A stretch of DNA of 58,905 bases from Rhodospirillaceae bacterium (GCA_018701215.1 JABIWH010000002.1:1-58905); one strand, 5' to 3'; numbered from the stretch's first letter, positions 17,965-25,663 are shown. Translations and numbers: made by a program. Notes: a model not told the origin generated them from the sequence alone.

Positions 17965-18453
17965 ATGAACATGAGTATAAATCCACGCGCCTTTCGCGAC
18001 GCAATGGGCTGTTTCGCATCGGCCGTTACGGTGATATCGACCACCACCGCCGATGGCCAGGCGGTGGGCGTGACGGTGAATTCATTCAATTCGGTATCGT
18101 TGGAGCCGCCGTTGGTGCTGTTCTGCCTCGGCCGGGACGCCAGCAATTTTCAACATTTTCTGAACTCGGGCCGCTTCGCCGTGAATATCCTGCGCCAGGA
18201 CCAGGACAAGGTTTCCTCCGGTTTTGCCTCGGACGGCGGTAACTTCTTTCAAACAATGGAAAATGATGTCTCCGAGCTGGGCAATCCCCTGGTGCCCAAT
18301 GCCCTGGCCATGTTCGATTGCGAGATCGAGGCGGTGCATGAGGGCGGCGACCATGTGATCCTGATCGGCCGGGTTAGCGAGCTGCGACATGACCCGGACG
18401 GCGACCCGCTGTTGTACTACCGGGGCCGATATAGCTCTGTCGGCTCTGATTAG
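17965..18453 (+). CDS. flavin reductase-like domain protein
   Basis: A 162-aa FMN-binding protein of the HpaC/NtaB split-barrel family, which supplies reduced flavin to two-component monooxygenases. Characteristic parts are AFRDAMGCFASAVTVISTTT, VGVTVNSFNSVSLEPPLVLFCL and FAVNILRQDQ near the start, and GDHVILIGRVSEL towards the end. I chose ATG 17965 because GGGGA lies before it at normal distance; an upstream in-frame ATG at 17941 lacks a ribosome site. No monooxygenase gene is adjacent, so the partner is unknown. It converges on the threonine ammonia-lyase gene 18 bases away. Confidence 0.88.
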   Translation: MNMSINPRAFRDAMGCFASAVTVISTTTADGQAVGVTVNSFNSVSLEPPLVLFCLGRDASNFQHFLNSGRFAVNILRQDQDKVSSGFASDGGNFFQTMENDVSELGNPLVPNALAMFDCEIEAVHEGGDHVILIGRVSELRHDPDGDPLLYYRGRYSSVGSD

Positions 18454-18471
18454 CGGTCAACCGGCACCCTC

Positions 18472-19698
18472 TCAACCAGCGTCTGGGGTATCGATCAACT
18501 CCCTGACCTTGTAGCCGGCCGCACGCAGCGCCGAGGTAAGTTCGTGAATATGGTCTCTGTCGCGGGTTTCCAGCACCAGGTCCAGTTCCGCCAGTTTGGC
18601 CGGTACACCGGGGAAATTGCGTTGATGCTGAACCTCCAGAATATTACCCCCGGCTTCGCCAACCAGCTGCGCCACCTTGGCCAAGGCACCGGGCCGGTCG
18701 CTGATTTCAACCCGCATGCGGGTGATCCGCCCTTCCCTAATCAGGCCGCGCATCAGGATTGATGACAGCATCCGGGTATCAATATTGCCGCCGCACAAGA
18801 TCAGCCCCACAACCCGGCCCCGGAAGCGTTCGGGATAGGCCAGCAATGCCGCCAGACCGGCGGCACCCGCCCCCTCGGTGACGGTTTTCTCCACCGTGAT
18901 CAGCAAATCAATAGCGCGTTCAATATCCTGTTCCGAAAGCAGCAGAATATCGCTAACCAGATCATCGATGACCGGCAGGGTCAGGCTGCCCGGTTGGGCC
19001 ACGGCGATACCTTCGGCGATGGTCTGGCCGCCGCAATCGTTGGCCAGGCCATGCCGGGCCTGATAGGCGGAGGGGTAAAGCTGGCTTTCAACGCCGATAA
19101 TTTCGATTTCTGGGTTGATGGCGCGGGCGGCAATGGCATTGCCGGCGATCAAGCCGCCGCCGCCGATCGGCACCACCAGGGTATCGATCTGGGGGGCCGC
19201 CGCCAGCATTTCCAACGCCACGGTGCCTTGTCCGGCAATGATCGCGGCATCATTGTAGGGGTGGATATAGGTCAGCTGCCGCTGGTCGCGGATCGCCTCG
19301 GCGCTGAGCGCCGCCTCGTCCACCGTCTCGCCCTGCAAGACCACGTCCGCGCCCAGTTCACGGGTCTGGCGCACTTTCACGTTCGGCGTGCCCACGGGCA
19401 TGACGATGGTCGCCGGAATGCCCAGGCGCTGGGCATGATAGGCCACGCCCTGGGCATGATTGCCGGCGGAATTGGCGATCACACCCTTGGCGCGGGCCGC
19501 CTCGTCCAATTGCAACAGCTTGATCAGGGCGCCCCGGTCCTTGAAGGAACCGGTGAATTGCAGGTTTTCGAATTTTAGAAAAACCTCCGCCCCGGTGATC
19601 CGGGACAACGTCAGGGAATTCGCGCACGGCGTCTCGACCACGAATCCGGCCATCTGGGCCTGGGCCCGGCGAATATCTTCATAGCTAACCTTTTGCAT
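18472..19698 (-). CDS. ilvA: threonine ammonia-lyase (dehydratase) with one ACT domain
   Basis: A 408-aa PLP enzyme that deaminates threonine to 2-oxobutanoate, feeding isoleucine synthesis or threonine breakdown. The PLP lysine is Lys 53 in QFTGSFKDRGA, and the glycine-rich phosphate loop is VVPIGGGGLIAG. A single C-terminal ACT domain (about 330-405, RMRVEISDRPGALAKVAQLV) gives amino-acid control. The single ACT and this length match the shorter TdcB-plus-ACT class rather than the two-domain E. coli IlvA, so catabolic use is equally possible. The ATG at 19698 has AGGAAG nine bases upstream; an ATG at 19716 has none. It is divergent from the SLC13 transporter. Confidence 0.9.
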   Translation of the reverse strand: MQKVSYEDIRRAQAQMAGFVVETPCANSLTLSRITGAEVFLKFENLQFTGSFKDRGALIKLLQLDEAARAKGVIANSAGNHAQGVAYHAQRLGIPATIVMPVGTPNVKVRQTRELGADVVLQGETVDEAALSAEAIRDQRQLTYIHPYNDAAIIAGQGTVALEMLAAAPQIDTLVVPIGGGGLIAGNAIAARAINPEIEIIGVESQLYPSAYQARHGLANDCGGQTIAEGIAVAQPGSLTLPVIDDLVSDILLLSEQDIERAIDLLITVEKTVTEGAGAAGLAALLAYPERFRGRVVGLILCGGNIDTRMLSSILMRGLIREGRITRMRVEISDRPGALAKVAQLVGEAGGNILEVQHQRNFPGVPAKLAELDLVLETRDRDHIHELTSALRAAGYKVRELIDTPDAG

Positions 19699-19739
19699 GG
19701 CCAACCGCTTCCTCATCCAAAAACTTGCACATTTACCCC

Positions 19740-21569
19740 ATGGCCCGCCATGATAGCCCCATGATGGCTATAGAACCCAATTGGCAAATGTGGGCGACGT
19801 TCGCGCTTATCGCGGGCGCTATCATACTCTATGCCAGCGAGCGGTTCCCACTTGAACAAACCTCGCTGGCTTTGTTGGCGGCATTATTGCTGTTATTCCA
19901 TTTCGCGCCGCTTGAAGTGGCGGGGCAGAGCCTGGATGCGCGGGCCCTATTGGCCGGTTTCGCCGATCCGGCGCTGATTGCCGTATTGGCGCTGATGGTG
20001 GTTGGGCAAGGTTTGATCCGGACCGGCGCCCTGGACGAGCCCATAAGGTTCATGACCACCCGCTTTCAACGCCATCCCGCCCTGGCCATGAGCCTGACCC
20101 TGCTAATCATCGCGGCCCTGAGTGCCTTCATTAACAACACCCCTATCGTGGTTATTTTTATTCCCGTTATGGTGACCGTCGCCGACCGCCTCAACCGGGG
20201 GCCGTCACGCTTGATGATGCCATTGAGTTTCGCCGCCATTCTGGGCGGCATGGTGACCTTGATCGGGTCTTCCACCAATTTATTGGTTGCTGGCGCGGCG
20301 GCGGGCATGGAGCAGGCGGTAATCGGATTTTTCGACTTCGCGGTTCCAGGCGGCATGCTGGCGGCGGTGGGCCTGGTCTATGTAATCTGGATCCTGCCGC
20401 GCCTGCTGCCAGAGCGCGCCTCCATCGCCTCGGAAATGGCGGGCGAGGGTAAGCAGTTCATCGCCCAGATCGCCGTTCGCCCCGGCAGCCCCCTGGTCGG
20501 GCAAAGCTCCGTCGCCGGCATGATCCCGCACCTGAAAGGCATGACCGTCCGTTTGATCCAGCGTGGCGAGGAAAGCCATCTGCCGCCATTCGAAGATCTG
20601 CAGCTGCAGCCCGGCGACAAGGTCATCGTGGCCGCCACGCGGGCCCTGCTGACCGAGGCGCTGTCGCGCACGCCGGAAATGGTCGACACCGACACCGAGG
20701 GCGGCGAGGCGGGCGACAGCATGCTGGCCGAGGCCATGGTGACGCCGGCCAGCCGGGTGATCGGGCGCAACCTGCGCATGGTCGGTTTTCATTATCACAC
20801 GGGTTGCGTCATTCTCGGGGTTCAGCGGCGTTCGCGCATGATGCGTGGCCGGATGGAGGATATCCGTCTGGAAGCCGGCGATGTGCTGCTGATCCTAGGG
20901 CCCAGGGAGCGGGTTACCGATCTGCGCTTCAGCCGCGAAGTCCTGCTGATCGAATGGTCGGCGCTCGAGTTGCCCTCGCGTCATCACGCCAAGCGGGCCT
21001 TGGGCATATTTGCCACCGTCGTGGTGGCCTCGGCCACGGGCTTTATTCCCATTGCCGTGGCCGCCCTGGCCGGCGCCTTGGCCATGATCACCCTGGGCTG
21101 CCTGAATGTGCGCCAGGCGGCCCGCGCCGTGGACCGCCAGGTGGCCATGCTGGTCACTGCCGCCCTGGCCATGGGCAGCGCCATGCAGGCCACCGGTGGG
21201 GCGGCCTATCTGGCCCAGCATATGATCGCAGCCCTCTCGGACCTGGGCCCGGCGGTGCTATTATCGGCGCTTTTCGCCCTGGTGGCGGTGATGACCAATG
21301 TGTTGTCGAACGCGGCCACCGCCGTATTGTTCACGCCCATCGCCATAAATGCCGCCCTGGCCATGGGCATGGAGCCGACGGCATTTATCCACGCGGTGAT
21401 ATTCGCCGCCAATTGCTCCTTCGCCACCCCCATGGGTTATCAGACCAATTTGCTGGTGATGGGGCCGGGACATTACAAATTCAGTGACTATCTGCGTGGT
21501 GGAACGCCGTTGATCGTGCTGATTTGGCTTGCTTTTTCGTTGCTGGCACCGTGGTATTACGGTTTCTGA
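19740..21569 (+). CDS. SLC13/DASS-family anion transporter with two RCK_C domains
   Basis: About 609 residues. Two blocks of membrane helices flank a cytoplasmic insert. The N-terminal block has the SLC13 motif AFINNTPIVVIFIPVM and GSSTNLLVAG; the C-terminal block has NVLSNAATAVLFTPIA and FATPMGYQTNLLV. Between them (about residues 215-410) lie two TrkA-C/RCK_C domains (FIAQIAVRPGSPLVGQSS with LQLQPGDKVIVAA; VIGRNLRMVGF with IRLEAGDVLLILG). This layout is common in sodium-coupled sulfate or dicarboxylate carriers of bacteria. No Shine-Dalgarno is visible before ATG 19740 or ATG 19761, so the start is uncertain. It is divergent from ilvA with a very short promoter space. Confidence 0.9.
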   Translation: MARHDSPMMAIEPNWQMWATFALIAGAIILYASERFPLEQTSLALLAALLLLFHFAPLEVAGQSLDARALLAGFADPALIAVLALMVVGQGLIRTGALDEPIRFMTTRFQRHPALAMSLTLLIIAALSAFINNTPIVVIFIPVMVTVADRLNRGPSRLMMPLSFAAILGGMVTLIGSSTNLLVAGAAAGMEQAVIGFFDFAVPGGMLAAVGLVYVIWILPRLLPERASIASEMAGEGKQFIAQIAVRPGSPLVGQSSVAGMIPHLKGMTVRLIQRGEESHLPPFEDLQLQPGDKVIVAATRALLTEALSRTPEMVDTDTEGGEAGDSMLAEAMVTPASRVIGRNLRMVGFHYHTGCVILGVQRRSRMMRGRMEDIRLEAGDVLLILGPRERVTDLRFSREVLLIEWSALELPSRHHAKRALGIFATVVVASATGFIPIAVAALAGALAMITLGCLNVRQAARAVDRQVAMLVTAALAMGSAMQATGGAAYLAQHMIAALSDLGPAVLLSALFALVAVMTNVLSNAATAVLFTPIAINAALAMGMEPTAFIHAVIFAANCSFATPMGYQTNLLVMGPGHYKFSDYLRGGTPLIVLIWLAFSLLAPWYYGF

Positions 21570-21581
21570 AAGACTTTTGCT

Positions 21582-21588
21582 ATAAATC
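21582..21588 (+). promoter_or_regulatory. candidate -10 element for leaderless bpt transcript
   Basis: TATAAAT ends six bases before the bpt ATG and no ribosome site precedes that ATG. If this is the -10 box, transcription would begin at or next to the start codon, giving a leaderless mRNA. The -35 region is not clear. Confidence 0.35.
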
Positions 21589-21594
21589 GATGCC

Positions 21595-22314
21595 ATGAAA
21601 CCGTTTTCGCCACAAACACTGACCTACTTTTTTCTCTCCCGGGCCTCGGCCTGTCCTTATCTACCGGACCGGGTGGAGCAAATGGTGTTTACGGATCTGT
21701 CCTCGGCCGGCGCCCCGAAAGAGTTGCACGATCAGCTATCGCGATCCGGTTTCCGCCGCAGCCAAGGCATTGCCTATAAGCCCAATTGCCCAGATTGCCA
21801 GTCCTGCCGGGCGGTCCGCGTACCCGTGGCGACCTTTGCCCCCGGCCGCGGCCTGCAGCGCATTGCCCGGCGCAGCGCCGGCATTACGGCCCATGTCATG
21901 CCGGCCAAGGGGCGGGGTGAGCATTATGCGTTGTTCCATCGCTATGTCCGCTCCCGCCACGGCGACGGCGGCATGGCGGGGATGAGCTTCGATGACTACC
22001 TGGCCATGGTGCAGGACACGCCGGTGCCCTCGGAATTGATCGAATTCCGTGACGAAGACGGTGAATTGTACGGCGTCTGTCTGACCGATATCCTGGATGA
22101 CGGCCTGTCCCTGGTTTACAGCTTTTTTGATCCCGACATGGCGCGGAACAGCCCCGGGAATTATATCATCCTGTGGCATTTGGCAGAGGCCAAGCGGCGC
22201 GGCCTGCTTCATGTCTATCTGGGCTATTGGATCGAAGAGAGCCGCAAAATGGCCTACAAGGCCCGCTTCCGTCCCCTCGAAGCCCATGGCCCGAACGGTT
22301 GGGAACCGCTATAA
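21595..22314 (+). CDS. bpt: aspartate/glutamate leucyltransferase Bpt (N-degron pathway)
   Basis: A 239-aa aminoacyl-tRNA-protein transferase. Bpt adds Leu from Leu-tRNA to proteins with N-terminal Asp or Glu, marking them for ClpS-ClpAP. The N-terminal ATE_N part has SRASACPYLPDRVEQMVFTDL and the Cys pair in CPDCQSCRAVRVPV. The C-terminal GNAT-like part has LVYSFFDPDMARNSPGNYII and HVYLGYWIEESRKMAYKARF. Length and motifs match the bacterial Bpt branch rather than eukaryotic Ate1. No Shine-Dalgarno precedes the ATG. The gene follows the SLC13 transporter by 25 bases. No clpS or clpA is seen in the window. Confidence 0.93.
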   Translation: MKPFSPQTLTYFFLSRASACPYLPDRVEQMVFTDLSSAGAPKELHDQLSRSGFRRSQGIAYKPNCPDCQSCRAVRVPVATFAPGRGLQRIARRSAGITAHVMPAKGRGEHYALFHRYVRSRHGDGGMAGMSFDDYLAMVQDTPVPSELIEFRDEDGELYGVCLTDILDDGLSLVYSFFDPDMARNSPGNYIILWHLAEAKRRGLLHVYLGYWIEESRKMAYKARFRPLEAHGPNGWEPL

Positions 22315-22367
22315 ACGTCTCCCTAGTTGCCTTTACCTGCACGTGAATATTGTAAGGAGACCGCGTC

Positions 22368-23144
22368 ATGACGTACGCCCATATTATTGTGGAGCGCGAC
22401 GGCCCCACCGCGACCATCATCCTGAACCGGCCCGACGCCATGAACGCCCTGACGCCCGAGATTCTGGGCGAGACGCATGACGCGCTGAGCGAGATCGCCG
22501 ACGATGGCGCCATCAACGTCGTCGTCGTGACCGGCGCGGGCCGGGCCTTTTGCGCCGGTGTCGACCTCAAGGCACTGCAGGCGAAGGGTCATGATATCAG
22601 CCAGGGTAACGTCGGCGACGATCTGAACAATGCCGCCCAAGCGGTCTTGGAAAAGATCGAAGCCATGCCGCAAGCCACCATTGCCAAGGTCAACGGTTTC
22701 TGTTTCACCGGCGGCATGGAATTGATGCTGGCCTTTGACATCGTGATTATCGCGGAGGAAGCCAAGCTGGGCGATACCCACGCCATCCTCGGCTTCCGTC
22801 CCTCCTGGGGCATGACGCAGCGTTTGCCGCGGAAAGTCGGTACCATGCGCGCCAAGGAACTATCATTTACCGCGCGCACCTTCAGCGGCGCCGAGGCGGC
22901 GGCAATGGGCCTGGCATTGGAAGCGGTGCCGTTGGCGGAACTGGATGCCCGCGTGGAGCAATTGGCCACCGCCATTGGCCGCAACAGCCCCGGCTCCATC
23001 CGGGCCTACAAGGACCTCTACAGCCAGGCCAACAACGCCGGCCTGGATGCCGGCCTGGAATACGAACGGGTCACCGACTATGAAATCCCCGACGTAACCC
23101 AACGCCTGGGCGATTTCCTGGCCAAGCTGGGCGGCAAAGGCTAG
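22368..23144 (+). CDS. enoyl-CoA hydratase/isomerase family protein
   Basis: A 258-aa crotonase-fold protein. The oxyanion-hole motifs are GRAFCAGVDLKAL and CFTGGMELMLAFDI, the latter keeping the first catalytic Glu (crotonase Glu144). The second catalytic Glu (crotonase Glu164) falls in LGDTHAILGFRPSWGMTQRL and is replaced, with His at or next to the site. This replacement is typical of a large actinobacterial and alphaproteobacterial subgroup, so hydration of a simple enoyl-CoA is not assured. AAGGAG lies eight bases before the ATG. It is followed by a cupin gene after 6 bases, probably on the same transcript. Confidence 0.9.
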   Translation: MTYAHIIVERDGPTATIILNRPDAMNALTPEILGETHDALSEIADDGAINVVVVTGAGRAFCAGVDLKALQAKGHDISQGNVGDDLNNAAQAVLEKIEAMPQATIAKVNGFCFTGGMELMLAFDIVIIAEEAKLGDTHAILGFRPSWGMTQRLPRKVGTMRAKELSFTARTFSGAEAAAMGLALEAVPLAELDARVEQLATAIGRNSPGSIRAYKDLYSQANNAGLDAGLEYERVTDYEIPDVTQRLGDFLAKLGGKG

Positions 23145-23150
23145 ACCGGC

Positions 23151-23531
23151 GTGAAGAACGAACCCCACGTCCGCCACATCGACGACGTCGATTGGGAAAC
23201 CCGCCCGGGCCGCACCGATGGCGTGCGCTGGAAGTTATTGGTGGATAGCGACCGGATCCCCAGCCATGGTTTCAGTCTGGGAATTTTGCAGTTTCCGGCG
23301 GGCACCGAGCTGGCGGCCCATCATCACGGACCGCAGGAAATCTATTGGATACGCGAGGGCGAAGGCGAAGTGTTGATCGGCGGTGAAAAACAAAATGTCC
23401 GGCCCGGCTCGATCATCTATATCCCCGAAAACCATGTACACGGTATCGCCAATATTGGATTGGGGCCCCTGACCATCATGTGGGTGTTTCCTACCGACAC
23501 CTGGGCCGAGGTTGAGTATCTGTTTGACTAA
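23151..23531 (+). CDS. cupin domain protein
   Basis: A 126-aa single-domain cupin. Motif 1 is ELAAHHHGPQEIYWIREGEGEV and motif 2 is PGSIIYIPENHVHGIANIG, with the His and Glu expected to bind one metal ion. It starts at GTG 23151, six bases after the enoyl-CoA hydratase stop, with no strong ribosome site of its own, which suggests translational coupling. Function cannot be assigned: small cupins include dioxygenases, isomerases and sensors. Confidence 0.85.
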   Translation: MKNEPHVRHIDDVDWETRPGRTDGVRWKLLVDSDRIPSHGFSLGILQFPAGTELAAHHHGPQEIYWIREGEGEVLIGGEKQNVRPGSIIYIPENHVHGIANIGLGPLTIMWVFPTDTWAEVEYLFD

Positions 23532-23606
23532 GCGTTGCACGAAACGGTGCTTTCAGCGGCGGCCTGTTAACATTTCATCAATATTTTCAGGTTATATCCA
23601 ACATCA

Positions 23607-23629
23607 CCCGCAATATGGATTATTGCGGG
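23607..23629 (+). promoter_or_regulatory. perfect 9-bp hairpin 5' of the flagellin riboswitch
   Basis: CCCGCAATA (23607-23615) and TATTGCGGG (23621-23629) form a perfect 9-bp stem with a five-base loop. It ends a few bases before the riboswitch basal stem. It may insulate the aptamer, mark the 5' end of the leader, or be a protein binding site. Confidence 0.5.
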
Positions 23630-23632
23630 ATC

Positions 23633-23740
23633 GCGAACCACGAAATGGCAAACCGTCGGTAACGGCGGGACGCAAAGCCACCGGTCCAAACAGCTCTAGA
23701 TCAGGAGCCTGACGGATAGCGGGGTTACCGAAAAGGATAA
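23633..23740 (+). ncRNA. cyclic-di-GMP-I (GEMM-I) riboswitch upstream of flagellin
   Basis: The GEMM-I core is nearly complete: GGCAAACC, a stem CCGTCG/CGGCGG capped by a GTAA (GNRA) tetraloop, GGGACGCAAAGCC as tetraloop receptor and ligand strand, CCGGTCC into the second helix, and GCGGGGTTACCG closing the core. The ligand-contact bases correspond to G20 at 23648, A47 at 23675 and C92 at 23728, all as in c-di-GMP binders; the G20A change of cGAMP-specific variants is absent. The basal stem would pair GCG and CC on the 5' side with GG and CGC on the 3' side. That GG belongs to the AAAAGGA ribosome site of the flagellin gene, so ligand binding would be expected to hide it (inference). Confidence 0.93.
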
Positions 23741-23746
23741 CGCACG

Positions 23747-24565
23747 ATGGTCAATTCCATCAACACCAACACCAGCGCGGCGATCGGTCTGCAACGCCTA
23801 TCAAGCAACCGAAACAGCCTGGAAACCACCCAATCCCATATTTCCAGCGGTAAAAAGATCAATTCGCCCAAGGATGATGCCGCCACCCTGGCGATCGCGC
23901 AGGAATTATTGGCGACCTTTTCCGGCACCGAAGCCGTGCGCGACGGCCTGAACCGGGCCACCGCCACCATCGACGTCGCCTTGGCCGCCGGGCAGTCGAG
24001 TGCCGATCTTTTGGTGGAAATGAAAGGCTTGGCGGTTCAGGCTTCTCAAGAAGGCCTGGATCAAACTTCCCGCGATGCCCTGAATTCAGCCTTCAACGCA
24101 TTGCGCGATCAGATCGTCAGCATCAATGACAGCGCCGAATTCGCCGGCAGCAACCTGATCGCCGCGGGCGCCGCCGACCAGGACATATTGAGCGACGAAG
24201 ACGGCAACCGCATCACCGTCAAGGCCCAGGATTTTTCCACCGGCGGCCTTGGCGTCGGCGGTCTTGCCCTTGATAGCGCGGGCAATGCCGCCACGGCGCT
24301 CAGCGCCCTGGACGCCGCCATCACGGATGCTTCCGGCAAACTGGCCGAACTGGGCAGTTCGGGCCAGCGCATTGAAACTCATAACGAATTACTCGGCATC
24401 CAGAACGATACCTTGCGCGCCGGTATCGGCAATCTGGTCGATGCCGACATGGCGGCGGAGAGCGCGGCGCTGCAGGCCGGTCAGATCAAGGAATCTCTCG
24501 CCATCGTCAGCCTGAGCATCGCCAATGCCGCCCCCTCCAACATGCTGGCGCTGTTCGGCGGCTAA
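23747..24565 (+). CDS. flagellin
   Basis: A short 272-aa flagellin with the two terminal coiled-coil domains and almost no variable D2/D3 insert. The N-terminal D0/D1 has INTNTSAAIGLQRLSSNRNS, HISSGKKINSPKDDAATLAI and DGLNRATATIDVALAAGQ. The C-terminal D1/D0 has LDAAITDASGKLAELGS, NLVDADMAAESAALQAGQ and SLSIANAAPSNMLALFGG. It is the filament subunit exported by the flagellar type III system. A c-di-GMP-I riboswitch fills its leader and its ribosome site AAGGA abuts the riboswitch. It stands apart from other flagellar genes, upstream of a Sel1-repeat gene with a related riboswitch. Confidence 0.96.
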   Translation: MVNSINTNTSAAIGLQRLSSNRNSLETTQSHISSGKKINSPKDDAATLAIAQELLATFSGTEAVRDGLNRATATIDVALAAGQSSADLLVEMKGLAVQASQEGLDQTSRDALNSAFNALRDQIVSINDSAEFAGSNLIAAGAADQDILSDEDGNRITVKAQDFSTGGLGVGGLALDSAGNAATALSALDAAITDASGKLAELGSSGQRIETHNELLGIQNDTLRAGIGNLVDADMAAESAALQAGQIKESLAIVSLSIANAAPSNMLALFGG

Positions 24566-24622
24566 AGTGAATTGATGCTGGATGTCGAAAAAATTAATCT
24601 CTCCGTGGTTCCCGTTAACCTT

Positions 24623-24638
24623 TGGTTAGGGGATTGCG
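24623..24638 (+). promoter_or_regulatory. candidate sigma-54 promoter before the second riboswitch
   Basis: TGG at 24623 and TTGC at 24634 have the exact GG-N10-GC spacing of a sigma-54 -24/-12 promoter, but the -24 half is imperfect. A start about 12 bases downstream (near 24650) would place the hairpin and riboswitch in the leader. Confidence 0.35.
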
Positions 24639-24654
24639 GCTATATTGACTATTG

Positions 24655-24678
24655 CTTGCTCTAGGAATCACGAGCAGG
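24655..24678 (+). promoter_or_regulatory. hairpin 5' of the Sel1-gene riboswitch
   Basis: CTTGCTC (24655-24661) pairs with GAGCAGG (24672-24678) with one wobble and a 10-base loop. It occupies the same place, just 5' of the aptamer, as the 9-bp hairpin before the flagellin riboswitch, although the sequence differs. Confidence 0.4.
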
Positions 24679-24798
24679 TTGCGAACCACGAAAAGGCAAA
24701 CCGTCGGTAACGGCGGGACGCAAAACTACCGGTCCGAACGGCCAACCCAAGGATAATTTGGGAGCCAGCGGACAGCGGAGTTACCGAAAAGGCAAACG
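24679..24798 (+). ncRNA. cyclic-di-GMP-I (GEMM-I) riboswitch upstream of a Sel1-repeat gene
   Basis: A second GEMM-I aptamer closely related to the one before flagellin. It repeats GCGAACCACGAAAAGGCAAA, the same CCGTCG-GTAA-CGGCGG stem-loop, GGGACGCAAA, CCGGTCC and GTTACCGAAAAGG. Ligand-contact positions are G20 at 24696, A47 at 24723 and C92 at 24784, all of the c-di-GMP type. The second helix has diverged freely (24736-24770) while the core is kept, which is evidence of selection on RNA structure. The ribosome site AAAAGG again lies in the 3' strand of the basal stem, nine bases before the ATG of the Sel1 gene. Confidence 0.92.
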
Positions 24799-24800
24799 CA

Positions 24801-25508
24801 ATGTATACGTCCGATAAAATATTTCCCCCCGGCAATCCCAGCCCCAGCTATGCCCAAAGGCTTGGCCGCATGTTCGCGGTCTGCGTTAGCGCGCTGGTGA
24901 TCAGCGTCAGCAGCGCGGGTCTGTCCCAGGCCCAGGTGGTGGTGGAGATGTTGGCGTCTCTCGAGAGCCAGGATCAGGTCTCCATCTACCGGGAACAGTT
25001 GATTAGGGCCCGGGCCGAGATTGGCAATGCCAACGCACAGCACGAACTGGCGGTTCTGCTGACCACGGCCAAGGGCACGGCCAGTGACTATGCCGAGGCC
25101 GCCATTTGGCTGCAACGCGCCGCCGAAAGCGGCCACAGCAGCGCGCAATATTGGCTGGGCAATCTGTACATGCAAGGCGCCGGCGTGCCGAGAAATCCCA
25201 AATTGATGATCAAATGGTGGAAAGCGGCCGCCATTCAAGGTGTCGCCAGTGCCCAATACGCCCTGGCCGCCGCCTACCGCGACGGCCGCATGGTGCGCCA
25301 GGACATGGCTCTTTCCCGCAGCTGGTTCGAGGGTTCCGCCGGCGTGGTCGCGACCGAGATCGCACAAAAGAGTGGCCCGGCGATGGCCGCCGTGGTCAAG
25401 AAATCCCGCAAGCAGATCGAAGCTGAAGAGGCCAGAGCCAAGGCCGAGGCTGCCAAGCAGCGCCGGTTCGACCGCTATGCCAAAGAAGGCGGCCTGGGCG
25501 GCAGATAA
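24801..25508 (+). CDS. exported Sel1-repeat protein under c-di-GMP riboswitch control
   Basis: A 235-aa protein. Residues about 22-45 form a signal peptide or anchor (LGRMFAVCVSALVISVSSAG, cleavage likely near SQAQ). Two clear Sel1-like repeats follow, ASDYAEAAIWLQRAAESGHS with AQYWLGNLYMQGAGVPRN, then LMIKWWKAAAIQGVASAQYA with LAAAYRDGRMVRQD; a third partial copy precedes them (IGNANAQHELAVLLTTAKG). The C-terminus is a charged helix rich in Glu, Ala, Lys and Arg. Sel1 proteins are scaffolds for protein contacts. The riboswitch and the neighbouring flagellin gene suggest a role in motility or surface behaviour; the partner is unknown. Confidence 0.85.
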   Translation: MYTSDKIFPPGNPSPSYAQRLGRMFAVCVSALVISVSSAGLSQAQVVVEMLASLESQDQVSIYREQLIRARAEIGNANAQHELAVLLTTAKGTASDYAEAAIWLQRAAESGHSSAQYWLGNLYMQGAGVPRNPKLMIKWWKAAAIQGVASAQYALAAAYRDGRMVRQDMALSRSWFEGSAGVVATEIAQKSGPAMAAVVKKSRKQIEAEEARAKAEAAKQRRFDRYAKEGGLGGR

Positions 25509-25632
25509 GAGCCGGCCCGGCTGTCCTTATTCGGGACGGCCATCTGTACGAAATACGCACACGGTCCGTTGTATTTGGCGGATTTCTGTTCCGATAACAT
25601 ATAAGCCTTTGATTTTACTATCCTAAAATAGC

Positions 25633-25648
25633 TGGCATCATTTTTGCA
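25633..25648 (+). promoter_or_regulatory. sigma-54 (-24/-12) promoter of the small Sel1 gene
   Basis: TGGCATCATTTTTGCA matches the sigma-54 consensus (TGGCAC-N5-TTGCA) with the exact GG-N10-GC spacing. It predicts a start near 25659, immediately before the three-way-junction leader. Sigma-54 commonly serves flagellar genes, which fits the neighbouring flagellin. Confidence 0.65.
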
Positions 25649-25663
25649 TCTTAGTTGAGTAGA

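Noticed and set aside
21595..22314. Arginyl-tRNA-protein transferase (Ate1)
   Set aside because: Length and motifs match the bacterial Bpt leucyltransferase branch better.
23648..24696. cGAMP-specific GEMM-Ib variants
   Set aside because: The discriminating base equivalent to G20 is G in both aptamers (23648 and 24696), not A.
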